Source: G016756615 sp035556195
GTDB taxonomy: Bacteria > Pseudomonadota > Alphaproteobacteria > Rhizobiales > Rhizobiaceae
Length of the DNA: 64,000 nucleotides
Direction of reading: 5' to 3'
Assembly (NCBI GenBank): GCA_035556195.1
Contig: DATMFK010000016.1
Coordinates: 124,001-188,000 of the forward strand
In this document: positions 32,427 to 41,160 of the stretch, in pieces
Numbering within the stretch: position 1 is the first letter of the stretch
Layout: the number at the start of each line of letters is the position of its first letter
Made by a program: the position numbers and the translations under genes
The notes under the pieces: model-generated
What the model was told of the DNA's origin: nothing
Database searches by the model: none
Seen by the model: only the letters and a program-made list of their open reading frames with translations

Positions 32427-33461
32427 TCAGGGACCGGTCCTGCCCGGCTCTTCAGAACCCAGCTTGTCGCGGACGGCGTCCTCGGTCGCGTCTGCGGCGG
32501 ATTGCACGACTTTGCCGACCCGGTCGACGACCGAGTTGGCACCGTCGGAAAGCAGCCCTTGCCGGTCGGCCTCCTCGTTGACGGCATCGTAAGCCTTCGC
32601 GGCCACGTCCCTGGCTCCCTCGGCGGCGTCCTTCACGAGGTCTTCGGCCCCCTTGCGCAACCGCTCGGCTTGTTCACCGAACTCCTCCTCCTCGAAGCGT
32701 GAGATCGGGAGCATGGCCCCAATTGCAGTTCCGAGTGCCAGACCCAGCCCTGCAAGGATGAGCGGTTCCCGGTCAACCAGATCAGAGGCGGATCGGCGCG
32801 CCCGATGGACATATTCGGAAGACCTGTCGCCCAACCGTCCAGCATAATCGGCCGATGCTGACGCCATCCTCCCGGCCGCGTCGGCGGCTGTCCTGCCGGC
32901 GCCGCTCAGATGTTCGCCGGCTGCGCTCGCAGCCCCCTTCACGCTCGACCCCATTGACGTCCTGCCCGTGTACGGTTCGGAGCTTTCCTCCGACATGCCG
33001 GCGGCCACCCAATCCGACCTGCCCCTGCCAAAAGCCAGCCAGGCGAGGCCGGCCCCCATCAGAGCCACGGGTATCGAAATGGATGCGCCGGCGCCGCTCA
33101 CATGTTCACCGACTGCACTCGCGGCCCCCTTCATGCTCGACGCCATGGACCGCATCGCGCCGGAGGAGGTCTCTGCACTTTCCTCCGACATGCCGGTGGC
33201 CACCCAATCCGACCTGCCCGTGCCAAATGCTAGCCAGGCGAGCCCCACACCCACCAGAGCCGCGGGAAGCGGATTGTCGCGGATCTGGTCCTTCAGATTG
33301 ACCAGAGCGCGCGAACCATCACCACCGGAGAACATGCCGGTGAACTCATCGAGCAACTGCCCCGCCGAAAGCTTACTTTTGATTGTTTCAGCCGTTTCAG
33401 CGACACGCGCGCGGGCGCGTTCGGCTTCACGTTCGAGTTCCGCTGAGGTTTGTTCAGTCAT
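32427..33461 (-). CDS. DUF3618-type protein with internal duplication
   Basis: A 344-residue protein. The N-terminus (AELEREAERARARVAETAETIKSKL) is a DUF3618-like helix. A block of about 80 residues then occurs twice: LAWLAFGTGRSDWVATGMSEES then KGAASAVGEHVSGAG, and LAWLAFGRGRSDWVAAGMSEES then KGAASAAGEHLSGAG. Each copy begins with a short hydrophobic stretch. A further hydrophobic segment (LILAGLGLALGTAIGAMLP) and a helical Ala/Glu/Lys tail follow. It is probably membrane-associated. ATG 33461 overlaps the stop of the holin-like gene by four bases. Function unknown. Confidence 0.83.
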   Translation of the reverse strand: MTEQTSAELEREAERARARVAETAETIKSKLSAGQLLDEFTGMFSGGDGSRALVNLKDQIRDNPLPAALVGVGLAWLAFGTGRSDWVATGMSEESAETSSGAMRSMASSMKGAASAVGEHVSGAGASISIPVALMGAGLAWLAFGRGRSDWVAAGMSEESSEPYTGRTSMGSSVKGAASAAGEHLSGAGRTAADAAGRMASASADYAGRLGDRSSEYVHRARRSASDLVDREPLILAGLGLALGTAIGAMLPISRFEEEEFGEQAERLRKGAEDLVKDAAEGARDVAAKAYDAVNEEADRQGLLSDGANSVVDRVGKVVQSAADATEDAVRDKLGSEEPGRTGP

Positions 33462-33853
33462 TTCAGTTGCTCCTTGACGAGACCTGCGTCTTGCCTGACT
33501 TGGTCCTGCGTCCGATCTGGCGTCAGCCGTGAAGGCTCAAGTCCGCTGGCCCCTGTGCGCAACAGGATCGCGCCAATGACGGCGACCACGACGCCGACAA
33601 GAAGCGACGACCACCCAGCGCCCAGCCCTGCGTTCGCGAGCGCTATGACAAGCGCCTGAAGCAGGATCAGCAGCGCTGCAAGCAAGCAGATCGCGCCGCC
33701 CAGAACACCGACGGCAGCGGTGGCGGCGTCGCTCATCTTTTCCGACAGCTCGGTACGTAGCAGACGTCCCTCGGTTTGCAGGAGTGTTGTCGTCTGCTGG
33801 GCGAGATCGCTGATCAGGGTTGCGAGACCACGATTGTCCTCTGCCCCGTTCAT
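33458..33853 (-). CDS. Phage-holin-superfamily (DUF1469-type) membrane protein
   Basis: A 131-residue protein. An amphipathic N-terminal helix (LISDLAQQTTTLLQTEGRLLRTELSEKM) is followed by two membrane helices near residues 45-95. This is the layout of the DUF1469/putative holin superfamily common in actinobacteria and alphaproteobacteria. Despite the name, these proteins are chromosomal and not lytic as far as is known. It overlaps both neighbours by four bases, forming a set with a DUF3618 protein and a helical membrane protein that often occur together. Confidence 0.82.
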   Translation of the reverse strand: MNGAEDNRGLATLISDLAQQTTTLLQTEGRLLRTELSEKMSDAATAAVGVLGGAICLLAALLILLQALVIALANAGLGAGWSSLLVGVVVAVIGAILLRTGASGLEPSRLTPDRTQDQVRQDAGLVKEQLK

Positions 33854-34458
33854 ATCTGCTCCTCCCCTGCACCGGACGTCCCGGCGGTTCCAAAGGTGCC
33901 GGTCGCTTCACCCGCGGCCCCATCCTCGTGTGGTCGCGTGGGAGAACGGGCAGCCTGGCTCTCCCTGACGGGTGTTCGTCCGCCCGGGTGAGCCAGGCTT
34001 GTGGTCCGGACAAGGCGTCCCAGGGCAAGGCCAGCCAGGGCAGAACCGGCAATCAAAGCGCCTGCGTTGTCTCGGCCGAACGTTCGGATGTCACCGATGA
34101 CCTCTTGAAGAGACTTTTCTCTAAGGGAGGAAGCCAGCCGCTCAATACCATCGGCCGTGTCCTCAATCAGTTTGGAAGCTGTACCCTGTTCTCGCTCTGC
34201 AAGGTGGTGGCCGGCCGCGTGCAAGGCACCACCCAGGCTCGCGAGCCCCGCGGCTAATCCATGCTGTGCTTCCTCGACCTTGCGAACCGTCGCGTCCTTC
34301 GCATCGGCGGCCATTTCGGATGTCTTCTGTCCCAGGTCGTCACGGATATCGTGCAAGGCTCGCGTCGCGGATTGCTTGCCTTCCTCAAAGGTGCTGGCAA
34401 CACTGCGTTCGGGTTTTTCCAAATCCGTTTGGGGAGCCTGATCTCTTTGTTCGGCCAT
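33850..34458 (-). CDS. Helical protein with one membrane segment, stress-gene neighbour
   Basis: A 202-residue protein starting MAEQRDQAPQ. AGGAG lies eight bases before ATG 34458, so the frame opening at 34509 is too long. Residues 20-130 are helical and charged with an Ala-rich heptad look (KTSEMAADAKDATVRKVEEAQHGLA). A hydrophobic stretch near 140-160 (GALIAGSALAGLALGRLV) could be a membrane helix. The C-terminus is Gly/Thr/Glu-rich and probably disordered. It starts ten bases after the 24-residue peptide gene and overlaps the holin-like gene. I know of no function. Confidence 0.76.
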   Translation of the reverse strand: MAEQRDQAPQTDLEKPERSVASTFEEGKQSATRALHDIRDDLGQKTSEMAADAKDATVRKVEEAQHGLAAGLASLGGALHAAGHHLAEREQGTASKLIEDTADGIERLASSLREKSLQEVIGDIRTFGRDNAGALIAGSALAGLALGRLVRTTSLAHPGGRTPVRESQAARSPTRPHEDGAAGEATGTFGTAGTSGAGEEQI

Positions 34459-34468
34459 GTGAGGTCTC

Positions 34469-34543
34469 CTATGAGAAGCCGAGGAAGGAGAGGATCGCCA
34501 GCACGACAACCACCAGGCCGATCAGATAAATGACGCTGTTCAT
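34469..34543 (-). CDS. 24-residue single-pass membrane peptide (paralogue of 19979)
   Basis: A 24-residue gene, too short for usual gene callers. It encodes one membrane helix (MNSVIYLIGLVVVVLAILSF, ending LGFS). It matches the peptide at 19979 in length and pattern. AGGAGGAA precedes ATG 34543, and an EcfG-type promoter ends 24 bases before it. It heads the operon of the 33850, 33458 and 32427 membrane-associated genes. Its role is unknown, but two copies heading stress operons suggest a real regulatory or structural peptide. Confidence 0.72.
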   Translation of the reverse strand: MNSVIYLIGLVVVVLAILSFLGFS

Positions 34544-34566
34544 GTGCCGTTCCTCCTAGACGCCCG

Positions 34567-34591
34567 AACTGGAGAGGTCGTGCGTTGTTCC
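34567..34591 (-). promoter_or_regulatory. EcfG-type promoter for the 34543-32427 operon
   Basis: GGAAC at 34591-34587, 16 bases, AGTT at 34570-34567, about 24 bases before ATG 34543. Confidence 0.66.
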
Positions 34592-34780
34592 GCCAAGCAG
34601 AAGCATTTGTTCAGCGCGACGAGCGAAAACGGTGGGATCTTCAAACGAACCCGCTGTCCGGCTCCTGCGCGAGAGCTGCGGCACGCCGACTAGAACCCGG
34701 GCGATGCCCCCTCGGGCTCCTGAGCTCACCGAAGGCTTGAGTTGGCTGAGGGGGGGGATCGCCAGGTAACCCGGAAAGAA

Positions 34781-34798
34781 CAGCGCGGCCGCGCGCTG
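34781..34798 (-). terminator. Short GC hairpin after the 34813 gene
   Basis: CAGCGCG (34781-34787) pairs with CGCGCTG (34792-34798) around a four-base loop, just past the minus-strand stop at 34813. Confidence 0.4.
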
Positions 34799-34812
34799 GC
34801 GGCGATCGGGCG

Positions 34813-35064
34813 TCAGGATTTGATTCGCGCCAACGTCTCCTCAAGGAGCAACTCGATCTCTCGCGTAGCCGCGGCCTCCACCGCAAAGGAGGACTGCGGC
34901 ACGGCCCCGGGGTCTTCCTGATGGTTCAGGAATGCCAGCCGCTCTTCCAGCGATTGTCTAAGATCGCCGGCGCCTTTCTCGATCAGATGTGCAGCGAGGA
35001 TGGCAATGACCTCACGCAGCCCGTTGATGCGCCCCTCAAGCTCAAATGCGCCAAGTTCGCTCAT
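34813..35064 (-). CDS. Small helical protein, unknown function
   Basis: An 83-residue soluble protein, largely helical (GRINGLREVIAILAAHLIEKG and REIELLLEETLARIKS). It starts seven bases after the stop of the 35072 gene and is probably translated with it; no good ribosome site is seen, which lowers confidence in the exact start. No family recognised. Hydrophobic residues at helical spacing suggest a small coiled or dimeric protein. Confidence 0.6.
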   Translation of the reverse strand: MSELGAFELEGRINGLREVIAILAAHLIEKGAGDLRQSLEERLAFLNHQEDPGAVPQSSFAVEAAATREIELLLEETLARIKS

Positions 35065-35071
35065 GACAAGA

Positions 35072-35386
35072 TCAACGTGTCAGGACATTCGTCGCACCGG
35101 CTTCTCGGAAAGCCCGCTCAGCCTTATCGACTTCATTCCAGGCAATGTCGGCCGACACTTGGATGGAGCCGTGAAGTGCCGCGTCCAGGTCGGGTGGTTC
35201 GCGCTCCTCTGGCGAGGCATCCGCGCCCGAAGGTGCCGTGCCTGCGCTGTTTCTGGCATCCTCTGCCTGGATGAAGATGTCGGTGCGCTCGATTCCATGC
35301 TCTTGGACCAGATGTTCGACCGCACGGTCCGCCGCCTCCCGTGTCGAGAAGGTTCCCCGGATCGTCTTCACGCTATCATCGGACAT
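35072..35386 (-). CDS. Small soluble protein, unknown function
   Basis: A 104-residue protein starting MSDDSVKTIRGTFST. GGAGA lies eight bases before ATG 35386; the longer frame to 35920 is antisense to the next gene. The N-terminal 45 residues (GTFSTREAADRAVEHLVQEHGIERTDIFIQ) look like a half-ferredoxin-like fold as in general-stress proteins of the YflT/heat-induced type. The middle is disordered (AGTAPSGADASPEERE). A GGAAC upstream near 35450 lacks a matching -10. Function unknown. Confidence 0.7.
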   Translation of the reverse strand: MSDDSVKTIRGTFSTREAADRAVEHLVQEHGIERTDIFIQAEDARNSAGTAPSGADASPEEREPPDLDAALHGSIQVSADIAWNEVDKAERAFREAGATNVLTR

Positions 35387-35502
35387 GGCTTCAGTCTCCG
35401 CGTTCTGCTGACCAAAGCGCACGGCGATAGAATTGTTCCGCGAGTTCACGCCAAGACCCCAATGTTCCCTCGCCAGTACGGGCGTTTTCGGGTCGCTTCC
35501 CG

Positions 35503-35528
35503 GGAACATCGGCGGCGCATTGCCGGTT
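35503..35528 (+). promoter_or_regulatory. EcfG-type promoter upstream of the YbhB-like gene
   Basis: GGAAC at 35503-35507, 17 bases, GGTT at 35525-35528. It lies about 110 bases before ATG 35640, farther than the others. Confidence 0.5.
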
Positions 35529-35639
35529 TTGCCTGTGACGCCCGCGCAGGCGTGGTCCGCGTACCCGGGCTGGAACTTGGCCGTCCCGTGCGGGACCGAT
35601 CCGGGCCGCCGCTTTGAACCAACTTCGAGGAGTGAGATC

Positions 35640-36110
35640 ATGGCTCTTGTACTCAGCAGCCCGGCATTCGCCGAGGGCGAAACCATTCCCCGCCGATATA
35701 CCCGCGACGGAGAGAACGTGTCGCCACCCTTGCGCTGGTCAGGCGTACCCGACGGCACCAAAAGCCTGGTTCTGGTCGTGGACGATCCGGACGCGCCCAA
35801 CGGAACTTTCGGACACTGGGCGGTTTTCAATCTCAGTCCCGAGATCGAGCAGCTCTCCGAAGCCGAAAGCGGCAAGCCCGGGACCGGCGCGCTGCGGCAA
35901 GGCAAGAATGGTTTCGGCAACAGTTACTATGATGGCCCGGAGCCCCCGATCGGGCACGGCGTCCACCACTATCATTTCCGCTTGGCTGCCCTCGACGTGC
36001 CAAATCTGAGCGTTCCGGCTGACATTGGGGTGCTCGAAATCTGGAAGGAGGCCGGCCGGCATGCCATCGAGACCGCAAGCCTCGTGGGGACCTATGAACG
36101 TGAAGGCTGA
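35640..36110 (+). CDS. YbhB/YbcL-family Raf-kinase-inhibitor-like protein
   Basis: A 156-residue phosphatidylethanolamine-binding-fold protein. SPPLRWSGVPDGTKSLVLVVDDPDAPNGTFGHWAVFNL holds the conserved anion-binding Asp-Pro-Asp and His-Trp residues. GPEPPIGHGVHHYHFRLAALD is the second signature. Bacterial members are soluble proteins of unclear role; some bind lipids or ligands. ATG 35640 has a GAGGAGTGAG ribosome site seven bases upstream; upstream in-frame codons are noise. A hairpin at 36138-36161 follows. Confidence 0.88.
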   Translation: MALVLSSPAFAEGETIPRRYTRDGENVSPPLRWSGVPDGTKSLVLVVDDPDAPNGTFGHWAVFNLSPEIEQLSEAESGKPGTGALRQGKNGFGNSYYDGPEPPIGHGVHHYHFRLAALDVPNLSVPADIGVLEIWKEAGRHAIETASLVGTYEREG

Positions 36111-36137
36111 TCAGGTCGATGGTGGGGAACACTTGAT

Positions 36138-36161
36138 GCCGAGGAGGTATTCCCCCTCGGC
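36138..36161. terminator. Hairpin after the YbhB-like gene
   Basis: GCCGAGG (36138-36144) pairs with CCTCGGC (36155-36161) around a ten-base loop. It separates the YbhB-like gene from the SDR promoter. Confidence 0.42.
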
Positions 36162-36178
36162 TGCGCTCGAGGCATTGC

Positions 36179-36203
36179 GGAACATCCCTTCTCCAACGTT
36201 GTT
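36179..36203 (+). promoter_or_regulatory. EcfG-type promoter for the SDR gene
   Basis: GGAAC at 36179-36183, 16 bases, TGTT at 36200-36203, about 24 bases before ATG 36233. Confidence 0.68.
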
Positions 36204-36232
36204 CGGTTGAGCACTTCGATGAGGAGGCGATC

Positions 36233-37105
36233 ATGAGCGGCAAAGCAGGAAGCAAGCATCCAAAGCCTCCCTTTCCAGAGCAGAGCCAGCCCATTCCCGG
36301 CTTTACCGACGAGATGTCGCCCCGGCCCGATCACGGAGAAGAAAGTTACAAGGGAAATGGCCGGCTGAGCGGACGCGTAGCCATCATAACAGGCGGAGAC
36401 TCCGGTATCGGCCGCGCGGTTGCGATCGCCTTTGCGCGGGAAGGCGCGGATGTCGTCATCGCCTATCTCTGCGAGGATCAGGATGCGGCGGAGACGGCGG
36501 CATGGGTCGAAAAGGCGGGCCGCAGGGCTGTCCTCCTTCCGGGCGACATCAAGGATGAAGCTCACTGCGGATCGATCGTGGAACGGGCCTTGTCCGAATT
36601 CGGCAGGCTCGATGTCTTGGTCAACAATGCGGCACACCAGATGACCGTGAACAGCATCGACGAACTCTCGTCGGAAGAATGGGACATCACCTTCCGAACC
36701 AACGTCTACGCAATGTTCTATCTGTGCAAGGCGGCCATACCGCGCATGCCCGCCGGCAGCGCCATCATCAACACCTCCTCGATCAACGCCACGGATCCCT
36801 CGCCGAGCCTCCTCGCCTATGCCGCGACAAAGGGAGCGATCGCAAACTTCACGGCCGGACTGGCGGGCCTGGTGGCGGAAAAAGGCATAAGGGTGAACGC
36901 CGTCGCGCCCGGTCCTATCTGGACACCACTCATCCCTTCGACAATGCAGGCCGAAAAGGTGAAGGAGTTCGGGAAAAACACTCCTCTCGGCAGGCCCGGC
37001 CAACCGGCCGAGCTGGCGCCCACGTTTGTTCTTCTGGCTTCGGACGAGTCGAGCTACACGACCGGCGCGCTCTACGAGGTCACCGGCGGGCGTCCGATGC
37101 TTTGA
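36233..37105 (+). CDS. SDR-family oxidoreductase (YghA-like)
   Basis: A 290-residue classical short-chain dehydrogenase with an N-terminal extension of about 45 residues (PFPEQSQPIPGFTDEMSPRPDHGEESY), as in E. coli YghA and Bacillus general-stress SDRs. The cofactor loop is TGGDSGIGRA, NNAA follows, and the catalytic set is Ser in NTSSINA plus Tyr-x3-Lys in YAATKGA. NAD(P) preference is not clear. Related genes are stress-induced in several bacteria, in line with the EcfG-type promoter here. AGGAGG lies about seven bases before ATG 36233. Confidence 0.9.
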   Translation: MSGKAGSKHPKPPFPEQSQPIPGFTDEMSPRPDHGEESYKGNGRLSGRVAIITGGDSGIGRAVAIAFAREGADVVIAYLCEDQDAAETAAWVEKAGRRAVLLPGDIKDEAHCGSIVERALSEFGRLDVLVNNAAHQMTVNSIDELSSEEWDITFRTNVYAMFYLCKAAIPRMPAGSAIINTSSINATDPSPSLLAYAATKGAIANFTAGLAGLVAEKGIRVNAVAPGPIWTPLIPSTMQAEKVKEFGKNTPLGRPGQPAELAPTFVLLASDESSYTTGALYEVTGGRPML

Positions 37106-37159
37106 AGAGGCTGCCGCTGCTTTCCCGACGATGCGAGGACATTCACCGAATCCAGTCGG

Positions 37160-37394
37160 TCATATAGCCGGCACCCATTTCCAGAACACCCCTTCCTTGC
37201 GTTCTGGATAGTGCTTGAACTCGCATTCGAAACGCCGTCCGTAGGCCGCAGCCGCGGTGAGCGCCTGCGCGGATGGAGGGTTCATTCCGGTGCCCGGGGC
37301 GAACCAATCCTCGAGGAGGTCGTCCGGTATATAGGCGCCTATTCGCAGAGGCGAGGTTTTTCAGTACGGCATCCATATCGGTTGGCGGTTCCAT
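37160..37394 (-). pseudogene. Small gene with an apparent frameshift
   Basis: GAGGAGG stands before ATG 37394, and the frame begins MEPPTDMDAVLKNLASAN. After about 18 residues that frame turns to Arg/Pro-rich noise, while the neighbouring frame reads IGAYIPDDLLEDWFAPGTG, then ...GRRFECEFKHYPERKEGVFWKWVPAI and stops at 37160. That second frame has no start codon after its upstream TGA. Removing one base, or gaining two, near 37335-37345 would join them into a protein of about 78 residues. This could be a sequencing error, a recent mutation or programmed frameshifting. Function unknown. Confidence 0.6.
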
Positions 37395-37571
37395 CCGCTC
37401 CTCCTCTTTAGACGGTGGCAGCCTGCGATCCATTCTTCGCGCTCTCGTGCGCGCACTCTCAAGATCTGCCGTGTCTATGCTTATGTAAAGGCGGTTGCAG
37501 CCAAGCTTTTCCCTGTCAAAGGGTAGTTTCGAACGTACTTCTTCTGTTCTTCCAAGACGATCACCCAGACG

Positions 37572-37596
37572 GGAACAAACCACGCGGGCTGCAGTT
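37572..37596 (+). promoter_or_regulatory. EcfG-type promoter for the di-heme cytochrome gene
   Basis: GGAAC at 37572-37576, 16 bases, AGTT at 37593-37596, about 45 bases before ATG 37647. Confidence 0.66.
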
Positions 37597-37646
37597 TGGG
37601 ACGCCTACGATGTCTTTGCCATCGCCCGCAAATTCGGGGAGGGATC

Positions 37647-39044
37647 ATGCCGCGCATTCTTGACGTCATTCTGCCCGCCACCTTTTGTGTTGCAGCTTTC
37701 AGCCTCGCCGCCATCTCGGATCCATTGCCGCCCGATACGACTTACCGTCCACTGCCGACCATGCCGTTTTCCGCCGTGAGGGAAAATGACGAGGCTCAAA
37801 AGCCTCTCGTCATGGAGCGCCAGCGGTCCTTGCTGGAGCAGCGCTACGATCTCGCCAATCGCCCGATGCCAAACATCGCCATGTCGGGCGGTCGAAAAGC
37901 CGTCCAGGAAGGCGTTCGCGTCAGGCTTCCGGCAGGAGAGACCTGGGATAGCCTGAGCGCGAAATCACCCGAGGAAATCCGCGACAAGGGGCTGTTGCCT
38001 GCCGGCTTCATGCCGCTCCCTCATGTGAAGCAGGCCACCGGCGGGCAGGTATTCCCGCAAGAGCAGATCGACGAGATCGGTCGGCAGGAAGCCCGCGACC
38101 TCAGGCGTTTCGACGTCGATTTCGATCTTCCCGATCATCTGACCCCGGAGTTCCCGCCTCCGATCTTTCTGACCACCCACCCCGAGCTGGGAGATGTCTC
38201 GCGGGGCCAACTGCTGACGATCAAGAACTTCTACGAAGTGATGAATGGCATCATCACTCCGGTGCAGATGGAAGGTCTGCGCCTTCTCCTGACCCCGTTC
38301 CCTCAGGAGGAATTCAACCAGACCGAGGACCGCAAGGTCGCTCAGCAAAGCCTGGGAGTGGCGTGTCTCGATTGCCATTCCAACTTCCATTCCAACGCGG
38401 CGTTCCACCTCACGCCCGACATCCGTCCCCAGGCAGCACGGTTCCGGCTCGACACGACCAGCTTGCGCGGCATGTTCAACCAGCAGATCCACGGCTCCAA
38501 GCGATCGCTTCGTTCCGTCGAGGATTTCACCGAGTTCGAACAGCGCACAGCCTATTTCAACGGTGATCACGTCAGCGCCACCAGGAAAGGTGTGAATCTC
38601 CCGGACAGACCGAACCAGGTGGCGATGATGGCTCAGATGCAGAACATCATCGACTTCCCGCCGGCTCCCAAGCTCGACCCATTCGGGCGTCTCGATCCGA
38701 CCAAAGCGAGCGAGCAGGAACTGAAAGGCGAACAGATTTTCATGGGAAAAGGCCGCTGCGCGGAGTGCCACGTCCCGCACTTGTCGTTCATGGACAACAA
38801 CATGCACGACCTGAAGCTCGAACGCTTTTACCGGGTAGGTCAGACGGCGAATGACTTCGTGGCGCTGCCGGACGGGCCGATAAAGACTTTCACGTTGCGG
38901 GGCATCAAGGATTCCCCGCCCTATATGCACGACGGCCGGCTGATGACGCTCGCCGACACTGTCGAATTCTTCAACCTGGTCCTGGGAACCAAGCTCAACG
39001 AAGACGAGAAGGAAGCTCTCGTCGCCTACTTGTTGACGCTCTGA
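37647..39044 (+). CDS. Exported di-heme cytochrome c
   Basis: A 465-residue exported protein. Residues 1-22 are a signal peptide. There are two heme c sites, CLDCH near residue 240 and CAECH near residue 373. The C-terminal GIKDSPPYMHDGRLMTLADTVEFFN is the conserved block of the cytochrome c peroxidase/MauG superfamily. It is longer than typical bacterial peroxidases and lacks a clear match to either type, so it could be a peroxidase-like or electron-carrier protein of the periplasm. GGGGAGG lies before ATG 37647. A DUF4142 gene follows by 22 bases. Confidence 0.84.
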   Translation: MPRILDVILPATFCVAAFSLAAISDPLPPDTTYRPLPTMPFSAVRENDEAQKPLVMERQRSLLEQRYDLANRPMPNIAMSGGRKAVQEGVRVRLPAGETWDSLSAKSPEEIRDKGLLPAGFMPLPHVKQATGGQVFPQEQIDEIGRQEARDLRRFDVDFDLPDHLTPEFPPPIFLTTHPELGDVSRGQLLTIKNFYEVMNGIITPVQMEGLRLLLTPFPQEEFNQTEDRKVAQQSLGVACLDCHSNFHSNAAFHLTPDIRPQAARFRLDTTSLRGMFNQQIHGSKRSLRSVEDFTEFEQRTAYFNGDHVSATRKGVNLPDRPNQVAMMAQMQNIIDFPPAPKLDPFGRLDPTKASEQELKGEQIFMGKGRCAECHVPHLSFMDNNMHDLKLERFYRVGQTANDFVALPDGPIKTFTLRGIKDSPPYMHDGRLMTLADTVEFFNLVLGTKLNEDEKEALVAYLLTL

Positions 39045-39066
39045 ACCAGACACAGAGGAGGATCGG

Positions 39067-39651
39067 ATGCGGTTCATCATCATGATTTCGAGCATCGCTG
39101 TCGCCTTCCCGGCGGTCGCGCAACTCGGCAATCCTGCCGTGTGGGCCCCCGATACGCGCCTGGAGAAACCCGGCGTACCAGCGCCCAACCAGACCAACAC
39201 GACGGACCGCCTCTTCGCGCAGCTGTTTGCCGCGGGCGGCATGGCGGAAGTGGAATTGGGAAGGCTCGCGGCCGGCAAGGCACGAAGCTCTACGGTGAAG
39301 GAATTCGCCAACCGCATGGTCCAAGACCATACCTTCGCGAACGAGAAGCTCTCGGGCATCGCCGAAATGAGCAAGATCCCGTTGCCGACGGAACTGACCG
39401 CCGATCATCAAAGAATCCGCGATGACCTCGAAAAACAGGACGAGGGATTTGACCTGGCCTATATGCGAGCCCAGGTCGTCGAGCATCAAAAGGCGGCTCA
39501 ACTCCTCGTCTGGCAGATCGGCTCCGGACAGGACGGCGAGCTTCAGCGCTTCGCTTCAGCCACCTTGCCCACGGTCCTCGACCATCTCGAGCTCGCTCGT
39601 ATCCTGACGGCCGAATTGAGCGGACAAGCTCTTGCGGCGCGGCAACCCTGA
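39067..39651 (+). CDS. Exported DUF4142 protein
   Basis: A 194-residue protein with a signal peptide (residues 1-18, ending AVAQ) and a C-terminal DUF4142 helical domain (FAAGGMAEVELGRLAAGKARSSTVKEFANRMVQDHTFANEKL). AGGAGG lies before ATG 39067. It is the second DUF4142 gene of the window (the first is at 19019) and is co-transcribed with the di-heme cytochrome. Function in the periplasm unknown. Confidence 0.86.
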   Translation: MRFIIMISSIAVAFPAVAQLGNPAVWAPDTRLEKPGVPAPNQTNTTDRLFAQLFAAGGMAEVELGRLAAGKARSSTVKEFANRMVQDHTFANEKLSGIAEMSKIPLPTELTADHQRIRDDLEKQDEGFDLAYMRAQVVEHQKAAQLLVWQIGSGQDGELQRFASATLPTVLDHLELARILTAELSGQALAARQP

Positions 39652-39738
39652 TCGGCCGGATAGCCTCTGCTGAATGATCGCCGACCCTCACCTCTCGGCC
39701 GCAGTCCTCGATTTCCTCGTGCATCGACCCGGTGGCAC

Positions 39739-41034
<1,296 letters not shown>

Positions 41035-41046
41035 CACGCCGCCCAG

Positions 41047-41071
41047 GGAACGAATTGTCCGATCGATTGTT
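41047..41071 (+). promoter_or_regulatory. EcfG-type promoter for the nucleotidyltransferase-like gene
   Basis: GGAAC at 41047-41051, 16 bases, TGTT at 41068-41071. A start near 41077 lies 22 bases before ATG 41099 and well before TTG 41161. Confidence 0.62.
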
Positions 41072-41160
41072 GACCAGTCTTCGAAGGAGCCAACACCGAT
41101 GCCATTGCCAGCTTACCCCACCCGCGAACTGCCATCGAAGAACTAGCAAAGGCATCCATC

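Noticed and set aside
35387..35460. GGAAC near 35450 as a stress promoter for the 35072 gene
   Set aside because: The -10 position reads GCTT at 16 bases and CTTT at 17, so the match is incomplete.
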